Assembly: GCA_021292105.1 (NCBI GenBank)
Contig: CM037864.1
Coordinates: forward strand, 42,460,514-42,524,513
Source: Anadara kagoshimensis
Taxonomy: Eukaryota > Mollusca > Bivalvia > Arcoida > Arcidae
DNA: 64,000 nucleotides
Reading direction: 5' to 3'
In this document: in pieces, positions 33,014-45,000 of the stretch
Layout: every line of letters starts with the position of its first letter
How positions within the stretch are numbered: position 1 is the stretch's first letter
The notes under the pieces: generated by a model
Database searches by the model: none
Told to the model about the DNA's origin: nothing
What the model saw: the letters and a program-made list of their open reading frames with translations, nothing else
Position numbers and translations under genes: made by a program

Positions 33014-33344
33014 TGTGAATTTGACGTTATCACGTTACTTGCTACTTAACGTAAAGCGCCGCTGAATTATTCAGCGCACCTTGCGGTTGCCTAGACGGGA
33101 ATCATTTAAGTAAGCACTTTGTTCATTGTGCAATGACGCCCAAACTCGAACGGAACACCAGTCTAGATTGAAAAAAGAAAGGACAAATTCGATTGGCTTA
33201 CCTCTTTATGCTTTGTCCAATCAGACAACTCGATACATTATTTCTACTTTCATTTTGTATGGAAATTACAGTTCTCCACGTGCTGTAATAGAGTCGATTT
33301 TAAACTACCCATGTAAAGGCAATTATATAAAAACATTTACAGCA
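33014..33344. promoter_or_regulatory. Probable head-to-head promoter of TDRKH (-) and EXOSC8 (+)
   Basis: A minus-strand donor at 33011-33012 marks the end of a likely TDRKH non-coding first exon, and the EXOSC8 start is at 33345. The interval is CpG-richer than its surroundings (AGCGCCGCTG, GCGCACCTTGCGG). It contains a perfect odd palindrome, CGCTGAATTATTCAGCG, at 33060-33076. No TATA box or proven initiation site can be named. Confidence 0.5.
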
Positions 33345-34169
33345 ATGGCCGAAGATTTCAAAGCTGCTAGACCGATTGATTACTATAGGAAATTTTTAGA
33401 AAAGAATGTACGACCAGATGGAAGAGAACTGGGTGAATGTAGGGACACTTTACTAAATATGTCGTGTGTTACAACTGCTGAAGGCTCTGCTCTGGTGAAG
33501 CTTGGAAATACAAGTGTTATGTGTGGCATTAAAGTGGAACTGGCTAGTCCAAAAGCAGATGAACCAGAGAAAGGTTTTATTGTACCAAATGTTGAATTAT
33601 CTCCCCTTTGTTCACCAAACTTCAGACCAGGGCCACCAGGAGAACAGGCTCAAGTTTTAAGTCAGTTTGTTGCAGATTTTGTAAAAAATTCATCCTTTAT
33701 TGATCTTGAGAGTTTATGTATTGTTTCGGGGAAGTTAGTGTGGGTTTTACAGTGTGATTTAGTATGTTTAGACTACGACGGGAATGTTACAGATGCTTGC
33801 GTTCTGTCTCTAATGGCTGCATTCAAAAACACTTTATTACCAAAAGTAGAATTCAAAGATGAAACAGAACAAATTGTTACAGATTTATCACAGAAAAACA
33901 ATCTTCAAATCTCCACACTTCCAGTTTCTACCACATTTGCAATATTTGATGACAAAATCTTGATTGTTGATCCAACTGCTGAAGAGGAAAATCTCGCCAC
34001 TGGGATGTTGACAGTTGTCACTACAGAAAATAAACTTTGTATGGTACATAAACCTGGAGGAAGTCCAATGAAGGATAAACAGTTAACAGAATGTTTTAGC
34101 CGTGCTTTTAAAAGAACAAGTGAAGTTCAGAAACTGATAAATGATACTACTTGTAGTGTTGAAAGATGA
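33345..34169 (+). CDS. EXOSC8: Exosome complex component RRP43 (EXOSC8), intronless
   Basis: 274 aa, close to the human 276. The start MAEDFKAARPIDYYRKFL is followed by the family hallmark NVRPDGRELGECR, then TTAEGSALVKLGNTSVMCGI, FRPGPPGEQAQ, the strand WVLQCDLVCLDYDGNVTDAC and a C-terminal half ending near FKRTSEVQKL. This is the RNase PH fold of a ring subunit. In animals EXOSC8 has no catalytic activity and forms part of the hexameric ring of the nuclear and cytoplasmic RNA exosome. An upstream in-frame ATG at 33126 would add 73 residues without family resemblance, so 33345 is preferred. The absence of introns is unusual beside its multi-exon neighbours. Confidence 0.95.
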   Translation: MAEDFKAARPIDYYRKFLEKNVRPDGRELGECRDTLLNMSCVTTAEGSALVKLGNTSVMCGIKVELASPKADEPEKGFIVPNVELSPLCSPNFRPGPPGEQAQVLSQFVADFVKNSSFIDLESLCIVSGKLVWVLQCDLVCLDYDGNVTDACVLSLMAAFKNTLLPKVEFKDETEQIVTDLSQKNNLQISTLPVSTTFAIFDDKILIVDPTAEEENLATGMLTVVTTENKLCMVHKPGGSPMKDKQLTECFSRAFKRTSEVQKLINDTTCSVER

Positions 34170-34293
34170 ACTAGGAATAGATCTGCTCTCAGAAAGATGG
34201 TGAACTCTGTTCTAGTTACTGGATTTGCAATTAACTGATAAAAATGCACAAGTATCAGAATTGTAAATCATATACATGTATTAAGTTTTATTC

Positions 34294-34299
34294 AATAAA
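34294..34299 (+). terminator. Polyadenylation signal of EXOSC8
   Basis: AATAAA 125 nt after the stop codon, followed by a T-rich stretch (TTTGCTTTAATTTC). Confidence 0.6.
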
Positions 34300-34537
34300 C
34301 TCTTATAATTTGCTTTAATTTCTTATCTCTTTTTTAATTAATTTTCATGGTTAGCAGCAGCCAGCTAAAAGTGAAATTTGAAAATACATGTACTATTATT
34401 AATTCTTTTCCCACAAGTATTTCTGATTGTATAGTATTTTAAATGGCATTTGAAAATATTTTTTTCATGATTAAGACAACTGCAATGTACTGGTATTTTT
34501 CATTGCATGACACATGTCAGTTTAACATGTTATTTAG

Positions 34538-34790
34538 GGGCCTTGATGTCGAGTCATCCAAGGTGCCAGCTTACAGATAAGTGTTTCTTGCCTTCTAGGT
34601 TCAAATCCCATTCGGGCAGATCCTTGTGAGAGTTTTTTTCAATTCACTTGACAAAGGTTGGTGGTTTTCTCTTGAGAATGACACGCCAATGTCTTGCACC
34701 ACACTTAACTGACTGCCTTGATAGAAGTGAAATGCTATTGACTAGAGTTTCACTCTACACTTTTAGTTTACTCTGGTGAAACAGGAAAGA
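34538..34790 (+). repeat. tRNA-headed SINE
   Basis: A plus-strand box B (GGTTCAAATCCC) near 34598 is followed by the shared body CAATTCACTTGACAAAGGTTGG and TAGAAGTGAAATGCTATTGACT, also found in other copies in the window. Confidence 0.7.
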
Positions 34791-37700
34791 GGCTTAAGGT
34801 TTTCCATCAATCTGTATGTCCCTAAATGATTTTACAGACTTTTTTCCTTTATTTGTTGAGATATTCGGTTCATATTTGGTATGAACCTCTACATGTTATT
34901 AGTTGACTTACAAGTCCAGTTTGACCTGTGGTTTGAAGTTTTCACTTTAGTAACAGTTTTCCCTATACTGTAAATAAACTTTCACTCATGGATATTTACT
35001 TTCACGATTCTTTTGCCAAAACCATTTGGCAACCATACACTTATGATATTGACTATTGCTAAATATTTGATATAAATTATACCATTTTCAAAAACAAGTT
35101 AGTGAAGATTAATTTTCGTGATTATTTTGTCCACGCGTAACACATGAAAGTTAATTGCACACGATTAAAAGTTGGTTTACAGTATTTGGTGAGCTATTGG
35201 ATTCAAATTTCATATGTAATTTTTGTTGTTGACCTTCAAGCCAAGTTTGACCCTTTGAAATATTTACTTTTGTAAGTTTTGTAGACCTCTTGGTCCTCTT
35301 TATGCTGAGTGCAATAAACAGCATCTCAAATTTTAAAGCCTTACCAGCCAAGGATCAAACCCACAGCCTCTAGATTTGTTACCACTCGGCCACCAAAGCA
35401 GTGGTCCGGGAATGGACATTATTCTGTGTTAGCAAGGTTTCTTGTTCTGAAGTGCCATGCATACCATGACATGGGACACAAGTCTACAAAAGGACTTAAA
35501 TGTGGACTGGTTTTCAGAAAAATTCCATTGGTACAACATACAAATCTACTAGTTTATAAATAACATAACTATTTCCCACTTTGAACATGAAATTGCATTT
35601 ATTAATGTTGTGCAATGATGTAATTCATATATAATACATAATCTGTTATCACTAAATAAGTACATCTAAAACAACATATACCAGTATACTTCATAATTTC
35701 ATTTTACATATTCTGATAAACACTTATAGGTACAGCAATACATATTTGAAAAGAAAACAACAATAACATAACACAAGTATAGTCAAAACACTTCTATATA
35801 GATATAAGGGACCTCTGTAACCATGTGGTCTATAGCAAACACTTATGAATCACATAACCTCTCACCACCTGGTTCCAATCCTGCCCTTTAGATAATATTA
35901 TGCACAAGTTTGACAGTTTGCTTGCTGAAGATGGGTGTTTTTCACCAAGTATTCCTGATTTTTCCATCATCCAAGAGTTAACTGCCTCTATACAAACGGA
36001 AAGAATCTTGACTGGGCATGATCAAAATATAATTAAGTGGAAATAAAATGCAAACATCACTTAACCTAAAAATATGAGACATTAAATTCTTTAAAGCTTA
36101 AAAACATCTTGAATTTACATACAAGTTTGTATTTTGTCCCAACAAAATTGTTCAGCTAGTTTTGCAAAGACAATTTTAATACATTGTAAGTCAGTTTGAC
36201 CTAAAATTCAAGTTTATGAGATGTGTATGATCAAGTTCATTTACTTTACTTTGTGAGTGGTGGACAGAAAAACTATTACATCTAAAAGATTAAGGCCCAT
36301 AATAAGGGAAATGGACATATCTTACTAATGTAGGGTAAATATCTGTGGTGAGACACCTTTTGATTTTAATAATGTCTAAGCCACCCTGTAACCATGGCAA
36401 CACTTGTACATATATAAAAGCGGTAAACTGGTTAAACTGATACCATGTGATTTAGGGAAGCTAAATGACAGATCTTCTCTCTTTGTATTAAACCTATTAC
36501 ATGTACAAAGAAACATTGGCATGAGTAACACAATAAATTCACACTAAACTTATCTTGATAATGGTGAATAAATTCTACATAATTGCTTAACCTGAATATT
36601 AAATATTAAAGCAAAAACATTACACAACAACACAATAATGTCAAGGAAACAAAAAAGATAATAAAGAATGATGAATCAAGATCTATAAATAAGACACAAT
36701 TACTGCTTATCTGAATCTTGCACTGTTATACTGCCAATAGATATGGAATCTAATACAGGAAATGTAACAGTTTCTGTATTACCGGTAATGTACAACAATA
36801 TTTCTCTACGTAATGTCTGTACATTGTACCACATGGTACACAGGAGTTAAACCTCACTAAATGTAAACTAACTTATAATATGTATTCTGTATCACTTCAA
36901 CAGGGAAATAAAGAGCTAGTATAGTTAGATCACTGTGACCTACATTTTATTCTAAACAAATTCAATAAAGCTTAATCATAAATTACAACATAATTTAATA
37001 CCGGAAACGTGTCCAGATTATAAATTGAAAAGTAAGCAATATTACAATGATATATAGACATGCAACAATTTGTTGTCAAAATAAAATCCATACAGTGTAG
37101 CCTCTCTGAACTTTAATGGGATGCACTATGAGAACTGTTTTGTAAATTAAGTTCACACAATAATAATACCCATACAATAATAACATTAATAGCAATATTC
37201 AAATTGATGGCAACATTATAGGCAAATTTCAGGACTTCTGTGTATTATTCAATCAATGATATATTACCAATGATGATACCAAAATATGGAAGGTGCAGTT
37301 TATTTCAGAATTACAATATAATTTATTATTATCATAATTAGCCATCCAATTTGGATGATAGTATGGCTGGAGTTTGATTACCGGTAAGTAACATAGAACA
37401 TTACATTATCTTTTCTTTGATACATTTCATTTTTAACTATAATATATCCAATAATGAATTATACTGCAGTATACATGATACATAGGTAGATGAGAGATTG
37501 AGACAAATTTGTGGGTTATAAACTTTTTATGGAAATTTACATATTTATAACACATTCAGATGAGATAACATTTTATTTTTGTTAACAAAATGAAGACCTG
37601 TAACCATATCAAGTGGAGATTAGCCAAAATCATAAATTGTGAAATTTTGAATGATATCTTCATAAAGTCCTTAATATCCTGCATTCTGGGTGTTTACATT

Positions 37701-39028
37701 TAACCTCCCATATTGATCACTGTGTTCAGCTAGATGTTTTCACAATGTTTGAGACATATTGTTGGTTTGTTTCAATATAACCTCAAAGTACTAAAACCTG
37801 GAGATTTTAGCCTATTTTTATAGATTTTCTGACAAAATACCTAAACGTTAGTGGTTTTGACCAATACCTACTTGATACATTCAAATGCACAGTTAAATAT
37901 ATACAAGCATTTGTATTTATTATACAGATTAAGCTCATTTCCAATAATGAATGTGCTCTTTAGCTGAAAGTGCTATTGATTATTGAATGTCATAGTAATC
38001 CAAAGGCCAGCCCGCAATCAAGCAAATGTTTGAATTTTCATTTTAAAATGGTAACGTAGTTGTAATTACCATCCAGCGTAATAAGTCACTACTAATAAAT
38101 TAAATTTTTCTAAACTTGAAACTTTCTTAACTCAAAAGTACATAGAACCAGGTATTTATCAGGGTCCTTTGGGAAAAGGCCCTAAACTAAAAATTGGGAA
38201 AAACTATCAACTTTCTGCTCATTTTGGGAAAACTTCATATCAGAAGTCGGTTTACTCACAACCTCGGAAGCCTTTGATGTAGAAGCAGTATTTTCATCTT
38301 GCTTTTCAGATGTTGTTTTAAAATAATCTAGAATCCTTATTCTTGATTTTGCTGATTGGAGGGATTCACAAAATTAACTTTCGTTTTCGTTTAAAAACAA
38401 CACAATTTTCTAATTGGGAATTTTCTCAGCTAATTTTGGGGAAAAATTCACCATTTTCCCATTGGGAATGGGGCCGAATTTCGGACCTAAATAGGCCCTT
38501 GATAAATCCCTGATAGAACTATATGTTACATATTGCCATTGTGATAATTTCAATGAAAAAATCAAGATAACAATATCAGGAGCAAAGATCACGTATATAG
38601 GTACCGGTATTAAGAGAAAATCTTAGGAGCAACAGATAAATTTACGATATCACACATATCAATCATGTAAACTATCACATGTAAAACCCCTAAAAAGACT
38701 TATTATCAATTATCATATACCATATTGTATACTGTAATCTAACACATCAATGTGACGAAGTAAACATGACCAATGTCACCTAATCTAGTGATTACCCGTA
38801 AACAATTGGTGCTCCCAAACGGGCCTCTGTTAAATTATAGGTGTATAGATCTACACTTTGTTTATACATATAAATATAGCACTTTTAGAATCTAAAATAT
38901 GACATCAGTTTGTTATAAGGAACAGATGTTCTGAAAGACTTATATCTGAGATATTCCACATGCCCATACATCAAAAATAAAATATTTGTATGTATGTACA
39001 ATAAGTCAGGTTTTCTGTAGTCAACTGT
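34791..39028. other. Non-coding region between convergent genes
   Basis: No exon seen. 34800-35400 looks like a dispersed repeat (TTCCATCAATCTGTATGTCC, CTTTCACTCATGGATATTTAC). The remainder to 39028 is AT-rich and may include the long 3' UTR of the minus-strand ligase. The minus-strand frame 38410-38592 has no splice support. Confidence 0.5.
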
Positions 39029-42000
39029 CTATCCGATTCTTACTTCTACTCTACATATTGGACAAGTGGCATTTCCCTGTAAAAATAAATAAATAAATAC
39101 TCATAATCATTATTAATGTATGCCCTGCCATCCTGAGATGATGCATAAAATGCAGGAACTATGTAAAATCTGAGTTACTTCCCTTAGTACATGTTACAAG
39201 TAAAAACAGTACTGCTTACACAATGTTAAAACTTAGTCATTTGCCAGATTTGGCCCAATTCTCCTCCAGGAGAGATGAAATTTAGTCATTTGTTGGATAG
39301 AAAAACATTAAGCAACATTTGGGTAAAAAAGAACAGATTAATGAGTTATCACTTTTTTAATATACTGAAAGTGATGACAATCACAGATTTGAGCTTACAA
39401 TTAACACTTTATCAATACAGGAAATCATATTAATTTTGCTGATCAACCAAAAACTGTTCCATGAAATGAAATTTTTTCAATTTCACATTTTCCTGATACT
39501 TGTTAATGTTTGCAAGTCTAATATTTTTTGCATTGTTAGTGATTCTTAAGCACACCCTGAATTTTGGTAAAAACTAAGTGCTCAAAGAAAGTGATTTACT
39601 GTACATATGATCCTTTCTTGTAAGTTGAACTTACATCATATAGTCAAAACTTAATACATTCATTCAAATAATGTCACAAGATCATCCTTTGTCACATCAT
39701 GTATCACCACTCATTTTGACAGATGATATATCTTGATACTTACATTTAGCCATTTGTCTATACAAGGAGCATGGAATTCATGAAAGCATGGCAGTATTCT
39801 GAGATCGTCCCCTGTAACATATTCACACATACAGATCATGCACTCTTCCAGATCATCTGGATTGTTTCTGGTCTGAAATTTTCTTTTAGGAAGTCTAGCA
39901 GCTTCAGCCTGAGATATCCCCTTCTCCTTCACGTCACCCAACATATCTGCTAGATTCAATAAACCCTGAAACAAATCAAATAAAATCTTTAGTTTTAACA
40001 AGTGTAACAAAATAAATTAACCACAAACCCCTGAAAAATAAATACAACATTTACAACAAATGCTGAAAATGCTAGCTTCATCTTGGATCCGTTGTTGAGA
40101 GTACATTGAATTACTCTGTCACAGTCCAGTTTTTGTGGAATGGATAAAAGGTTCTTTTAACCATGTCAACAGTTATCGTAAACAATTTATTCTGAGAGGT
40201 GGCCAAGATGATTTTTTAAACATATACACTGCCTTCTTAATTTTTATTTTTGGTGTAAAATATGTAAGTTATTTGTGATAAAATACTGTATAGGTTAATG
40301 GTAAGCCATCTTTTTTTTGGCCGATAGCAGACAATTACTGTGAGAGAAAGTTGAACAGAACTTTGAAGAGAGAGTTCAACAGTGCAGTTAATTATCTGTC
40401 ATAGTCATTAAAATATGTGGTTAGTGCTTTCCATCAAACCATGAAAATTAATCCCCAAAAGAAATTAATGGTTTCAAAAATATTAAAATCTGTAACAACT
40501 TCTCTGGTGTATTAGAATAATCTTGATGCAATGTTTTACATTTAAACAAACTGTAGACCAAGTTGGCACATTATAAGAACCCGATTCATAGTTATAACAC
40601 TATACATAATCATCTACAGCTATTCCTGGACTCCTAAATAAGGGACTGTTAGAGAAAAAGGATCCACGTCTACCCCGCCAACGACTTGCAGTTATTGGCT
40701 GAAAATGAAAGAATGAATGCTGGTCACATTAAAAATAATATGATTTTATTATAAATTGTATTGATGCAGGATTTCACAGAAATCAACCCTATAACACATC
40801 TAAATTCTTGCCATATGACTACATGGCTTTCTAATTTCAAGGTACAGGAATAATCCAAGTCATTATAATTATTAACATGATCAAACCATGTTTTTAACCA
40901 ATTGACTTCCCAATGTGCTGTTAGGTTGCCCACATTTACTAGTTTCTCTATCTGCCCCTGTCCCACTTTTCTGTCTAGAAAATATTTTTATTAATTTTAA
41001 ACTTGAACAAATTTAGCCTCAACTCCATCTGATTAAATATAAAAACAATATTTACATTATGATAATTTTCTAAGCATTCGTGTTATATAGCAGTATTTAT
41101 TAATTCTTTGTTAAATTACTTACAAATCCAGCACTGGCATTTATCAAGGAGGTAATGTAGGATGAAGTCTCTCTGTTGGCTGGAAATAAAATCAAATCAC
41201 TAGATAGTGATAAACAAGGTGTAATACTTAACTAAAATATAGTAAACAAATCAATGTGTGGGCTTATATGTGTGCATGACTGTGTGTGCGTGTGTGTGTG
41301 TGACTGTGTGTGTACACACATGCCACTGTGTTTCATTCAAGGTCAATTGATCATACAAATGGTATAACTATTAAGATAAATTGCAGTAATTCCTCAGAAA
41401 AATCTAAAGACTAGTGAGAATGAATTTACCAATATGACTGCCATTTAAGCTTTAAATTTAAGCTGGTTGTCATTGCGTACATGAAATGTCTACAATTGCC
41501 TTTTCTGGGTTCCTTGGGGCAGGGAATTCCCTTGAGGCTAAAATAAGGGTAATGATACATGTTAAATTTGTCTGATAATTTATTTATATCAAAGGAACAC
41601 AGTTTTATTTCTTAAGCTTCATATACATGTTTGAGTCTGCCAGCAAAGTTTCAAACACCTCTAAGACAATGGCTGTCTCATAATGCATGTATCAATCAAT
41701 ATGATGGCATGGTTGCTATTTTTGCCATTTTGTTCTCTGCACTCTCTCTTATCCTTATGTGAATGGGGTCAGGCCCCTTGCAATTGAGAATATAAGCATC
41801 ACAATGGCCAAAATTGTGGAATGAAAACTCTCAATATACTGGTTTCAAAGCTGAAATTTCAGAAATTGTGAAAATTGGCAAAGTGATTGTGAAAAAAAAA
41901 AACAATAGGATTTTGGACTGTGATTGGGGCAGGATATCAGCCCTAAAACCGTCCAGTGAGAGCCCTAGTTCTTATCAACTAATTATACAAACATAATACT

Positions 42001-45000
42001 ATACCTATTGCATTCAGGTTATTCTGACTTCTCTGTGATCTACTTCTCTGAGATCTGGAGCGTAATCTTGGTGGTGATGTAACCATTGGCATTTGCTGTA
42101 AACACAGAATAAATGGTCAGAAAATACTTTAACATACAAATTTTAATTATTCGTGAATCCAACAGTAAAAGTTACTTTAACAATAAATCATTATGTGAAC
42201 AATAAAATGTTCTGGTTTGCAGACAAGACTACAAAGAGCAGATAGAAGCAAAATGTAGCTACACGTAATTTGTAATATAATGGCTGAGTGTTTTATAAAC
42301 ACCAAACAAGGTTATGATAGTGTGATGTCTTTTAAGAATAATCACACCCTGTTACAATATTCCTTATAATAAAACAGACTTGTCGTATACATTATCAGAT
42401 TGTGAAAGATTTATACCTACACACCCAGAAAACATTAACTGAAACCTTAATTAACAATGAATAATGACCATGGTCATGTAGATAGGTGTTGTTACTGCCA
42501 TTTGTTCTTCCACAATTCAGAGTTAAGTCCCTTACAATGATGTCACAGTTAATAGACCTTCTGTACTTCATTCAAAAAGTACCAGTATTTCAAGGAAAAT
42601 GTTTATACTTACAACAAAGGGTAAAGTATCATCTGTTGTATCTAGTAAAGCTTCTAACTCATCTATACCTATATTATCTACAAAACATAACAGAATACAT
42701 TATACCACTACTTATAAATCAATTTTAAGTTATCAAAACTTCATTGAATCTTTAAAGTTTTTATGGACAATAGGGAATCACGTTATGTGTTCACTTTTGT
42801 GTACACTTTTTGTATAGACAAACAGACACACACTTGTCAATGAAAATACAAGGTATTGCAAAAAACTTTGTCACATTGTAACTGGTTTCCATTCCAGGTA
42901 GCAAACATCACCTTTGGCAACTAATTTGTGAAAAAAAATTCAAAAGGTAACCTATTTTAGCAAATATGTGAAAAAATACTTTAAAAAAGGACTATATTTT
43001 CACAATTTTTGGAAATTTGGCTACTATTGATTTTGAAATTGTGGAAATCTAATGCATGGTGATATTTGAAAATCATACACCAGTAAGTAAATGTAAAAGT
43101 ACACAGGTCTCATATTACAAGAGTTCAAGAATTCAGTACTTGACTGGTGTTCCCAAGTAATGATCTTTGCTAGTACCTGATCGTCGTGGATTATGGCGAC
43201 CTCTTTGAACAACTGGATGTCTACTTTGTTGAGGAATTAAATGGTGGCTATGAATGTCCTGAGTTTCTGTAAAATGGTCGTGTGGTGCCCCTATGTACGG
43301 CTGAGGTGGAGGAGTGTTTTCCATATTGTGTAGAGACATTGCAAACTCTAAATCCATCTCTTCCTAAAATGTACAAATGTCATGTTTAAAATCAGAATCA
43401 AATTATATAAAATTACAATCAAGAATACTTTGAAATGGACTAATATAAATACTAGGGCCAAGATTGATTTTAACTTCCAAGTCAAGAATATTTCACTCCT
43501 ATTGAGATGTAACCAGCTATAGGCAAATTGTCAGAATTTTTTTACCTTTATATTGCCCTTAGGGCAAAGTGCAGGGAGGGTTCTTTAAAATGCCACACCA
43601 TGCCTTAACACAGGGCATTACAGTAGTTTATAAGATCTCTACTGAAGGACCCTGTGATTTTCATTTCTAAATGCTAAGTGTTTGGCGAAAGAACCGTCAC
43701 TACCTATTTTCAAGTCTTGGTCAGACCCGACTGGGGTTTGAAACAACGTTCCCAAATACTAACCAAGCACTCTGCCAACTGAGCTGCTGTAGTGGTTTAC
43801 TGAGGCCAAGAAATGACAAGTTTAATTACAATGCAAATGGATTGTCTGTTAATGAGGGAAAACATATTAATTGAGATAGTGACTTTTATTTTCTTGAATT
43901 TCTTTAACTTTTATTTGGTTATTTCAACCCTGATAAAATAATTTCTAGAAGACTTTTCAGAAATCTTTGATTCTGCACTTAAATATGAAAGTACCTAGAC
44001 CTGCATTTTTATGATTGATAAAAATATTGCAATCATTCATTTCATTGAGTACCGGTAATTTCGACACTCTTACACACACAAATTTATAAATGACACACTT
44101 CAAATGGCAAGACTTCAATTTACCATGATTATAGTTTGTGACTGCCAAATAATATACATGTACAAAGCATGCACAGTATGTTACTGTTACTGATAATGTA
44201 ACAGTTGAATTTGGACACTAGAAAACCCTGATTTGGAAAACAATGTGCCACATCCCTCCTCCAATATCAAATCAATTTTTAGGAACTGGGCAATATGACA
44301 ATAAGAATTAAAGGCCTAAATCAGATTTACTTGTAATTTTCTGGCATATTCTTCATCATTTTCTAATTGTTGTACCACAGTAACTGGATCAACTTCTCCT
44401 GGACTGTGCCGTCTTCTCAATGATGATGCTGGTGTGAAGCCGACAGCACCACCAAGTACCTCAGGAGAAACAGGAACATCAGTAGCCGCATGTCTGCTAG
44501 CACGCGAACGAATTGCTCTTCCTAAATAACATATAAATGAATGCTAGTAATGCAATGTAATTACCGGTAGCCATACTTTTAGATTATGAGAACGTTGATA
44601 CATTGAATTAGAATATGTTTTTTTTTATATTTAAAACTTGACAATAAGCAAAGATCAAGATGAATATTTCTTCTTATTTAAAATTAATGCATGTTTATTA
44701 CTACAGATTCATTTTAAAAACAATATAAATGTTATAATGTTGACCCTTAAAAAACCAGTTAAGTAATGTAGTTATACATCCCAGTCAAGATTCTTTCATT
44801 TAAATTGAGGCGGTCAGTTCTGGGATGGCGGAGGAAACTCCCAATACCTGGAGAAAACCACTGACCTTTGATTAGCGAACTAAATCACACTAGGATATGC
44901 TTGATGTGATTGGTTCTGAGATGGTGGAGGAAACCAGAGCATCTGGAGAAAAAACCACCAACATTTGGCAAGCAACTCATACTAGGGTCTGCAAGAGTGT

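Noticed and set aside
33126-33344. N-terminal extension of EXOSC8 from an upstream in-frame ATG
   Set aside because: The extra 73 residues do not resemble the family, whose proteins start just before the DYYRKFL segment; the ATG at 33345 matches the expected length.
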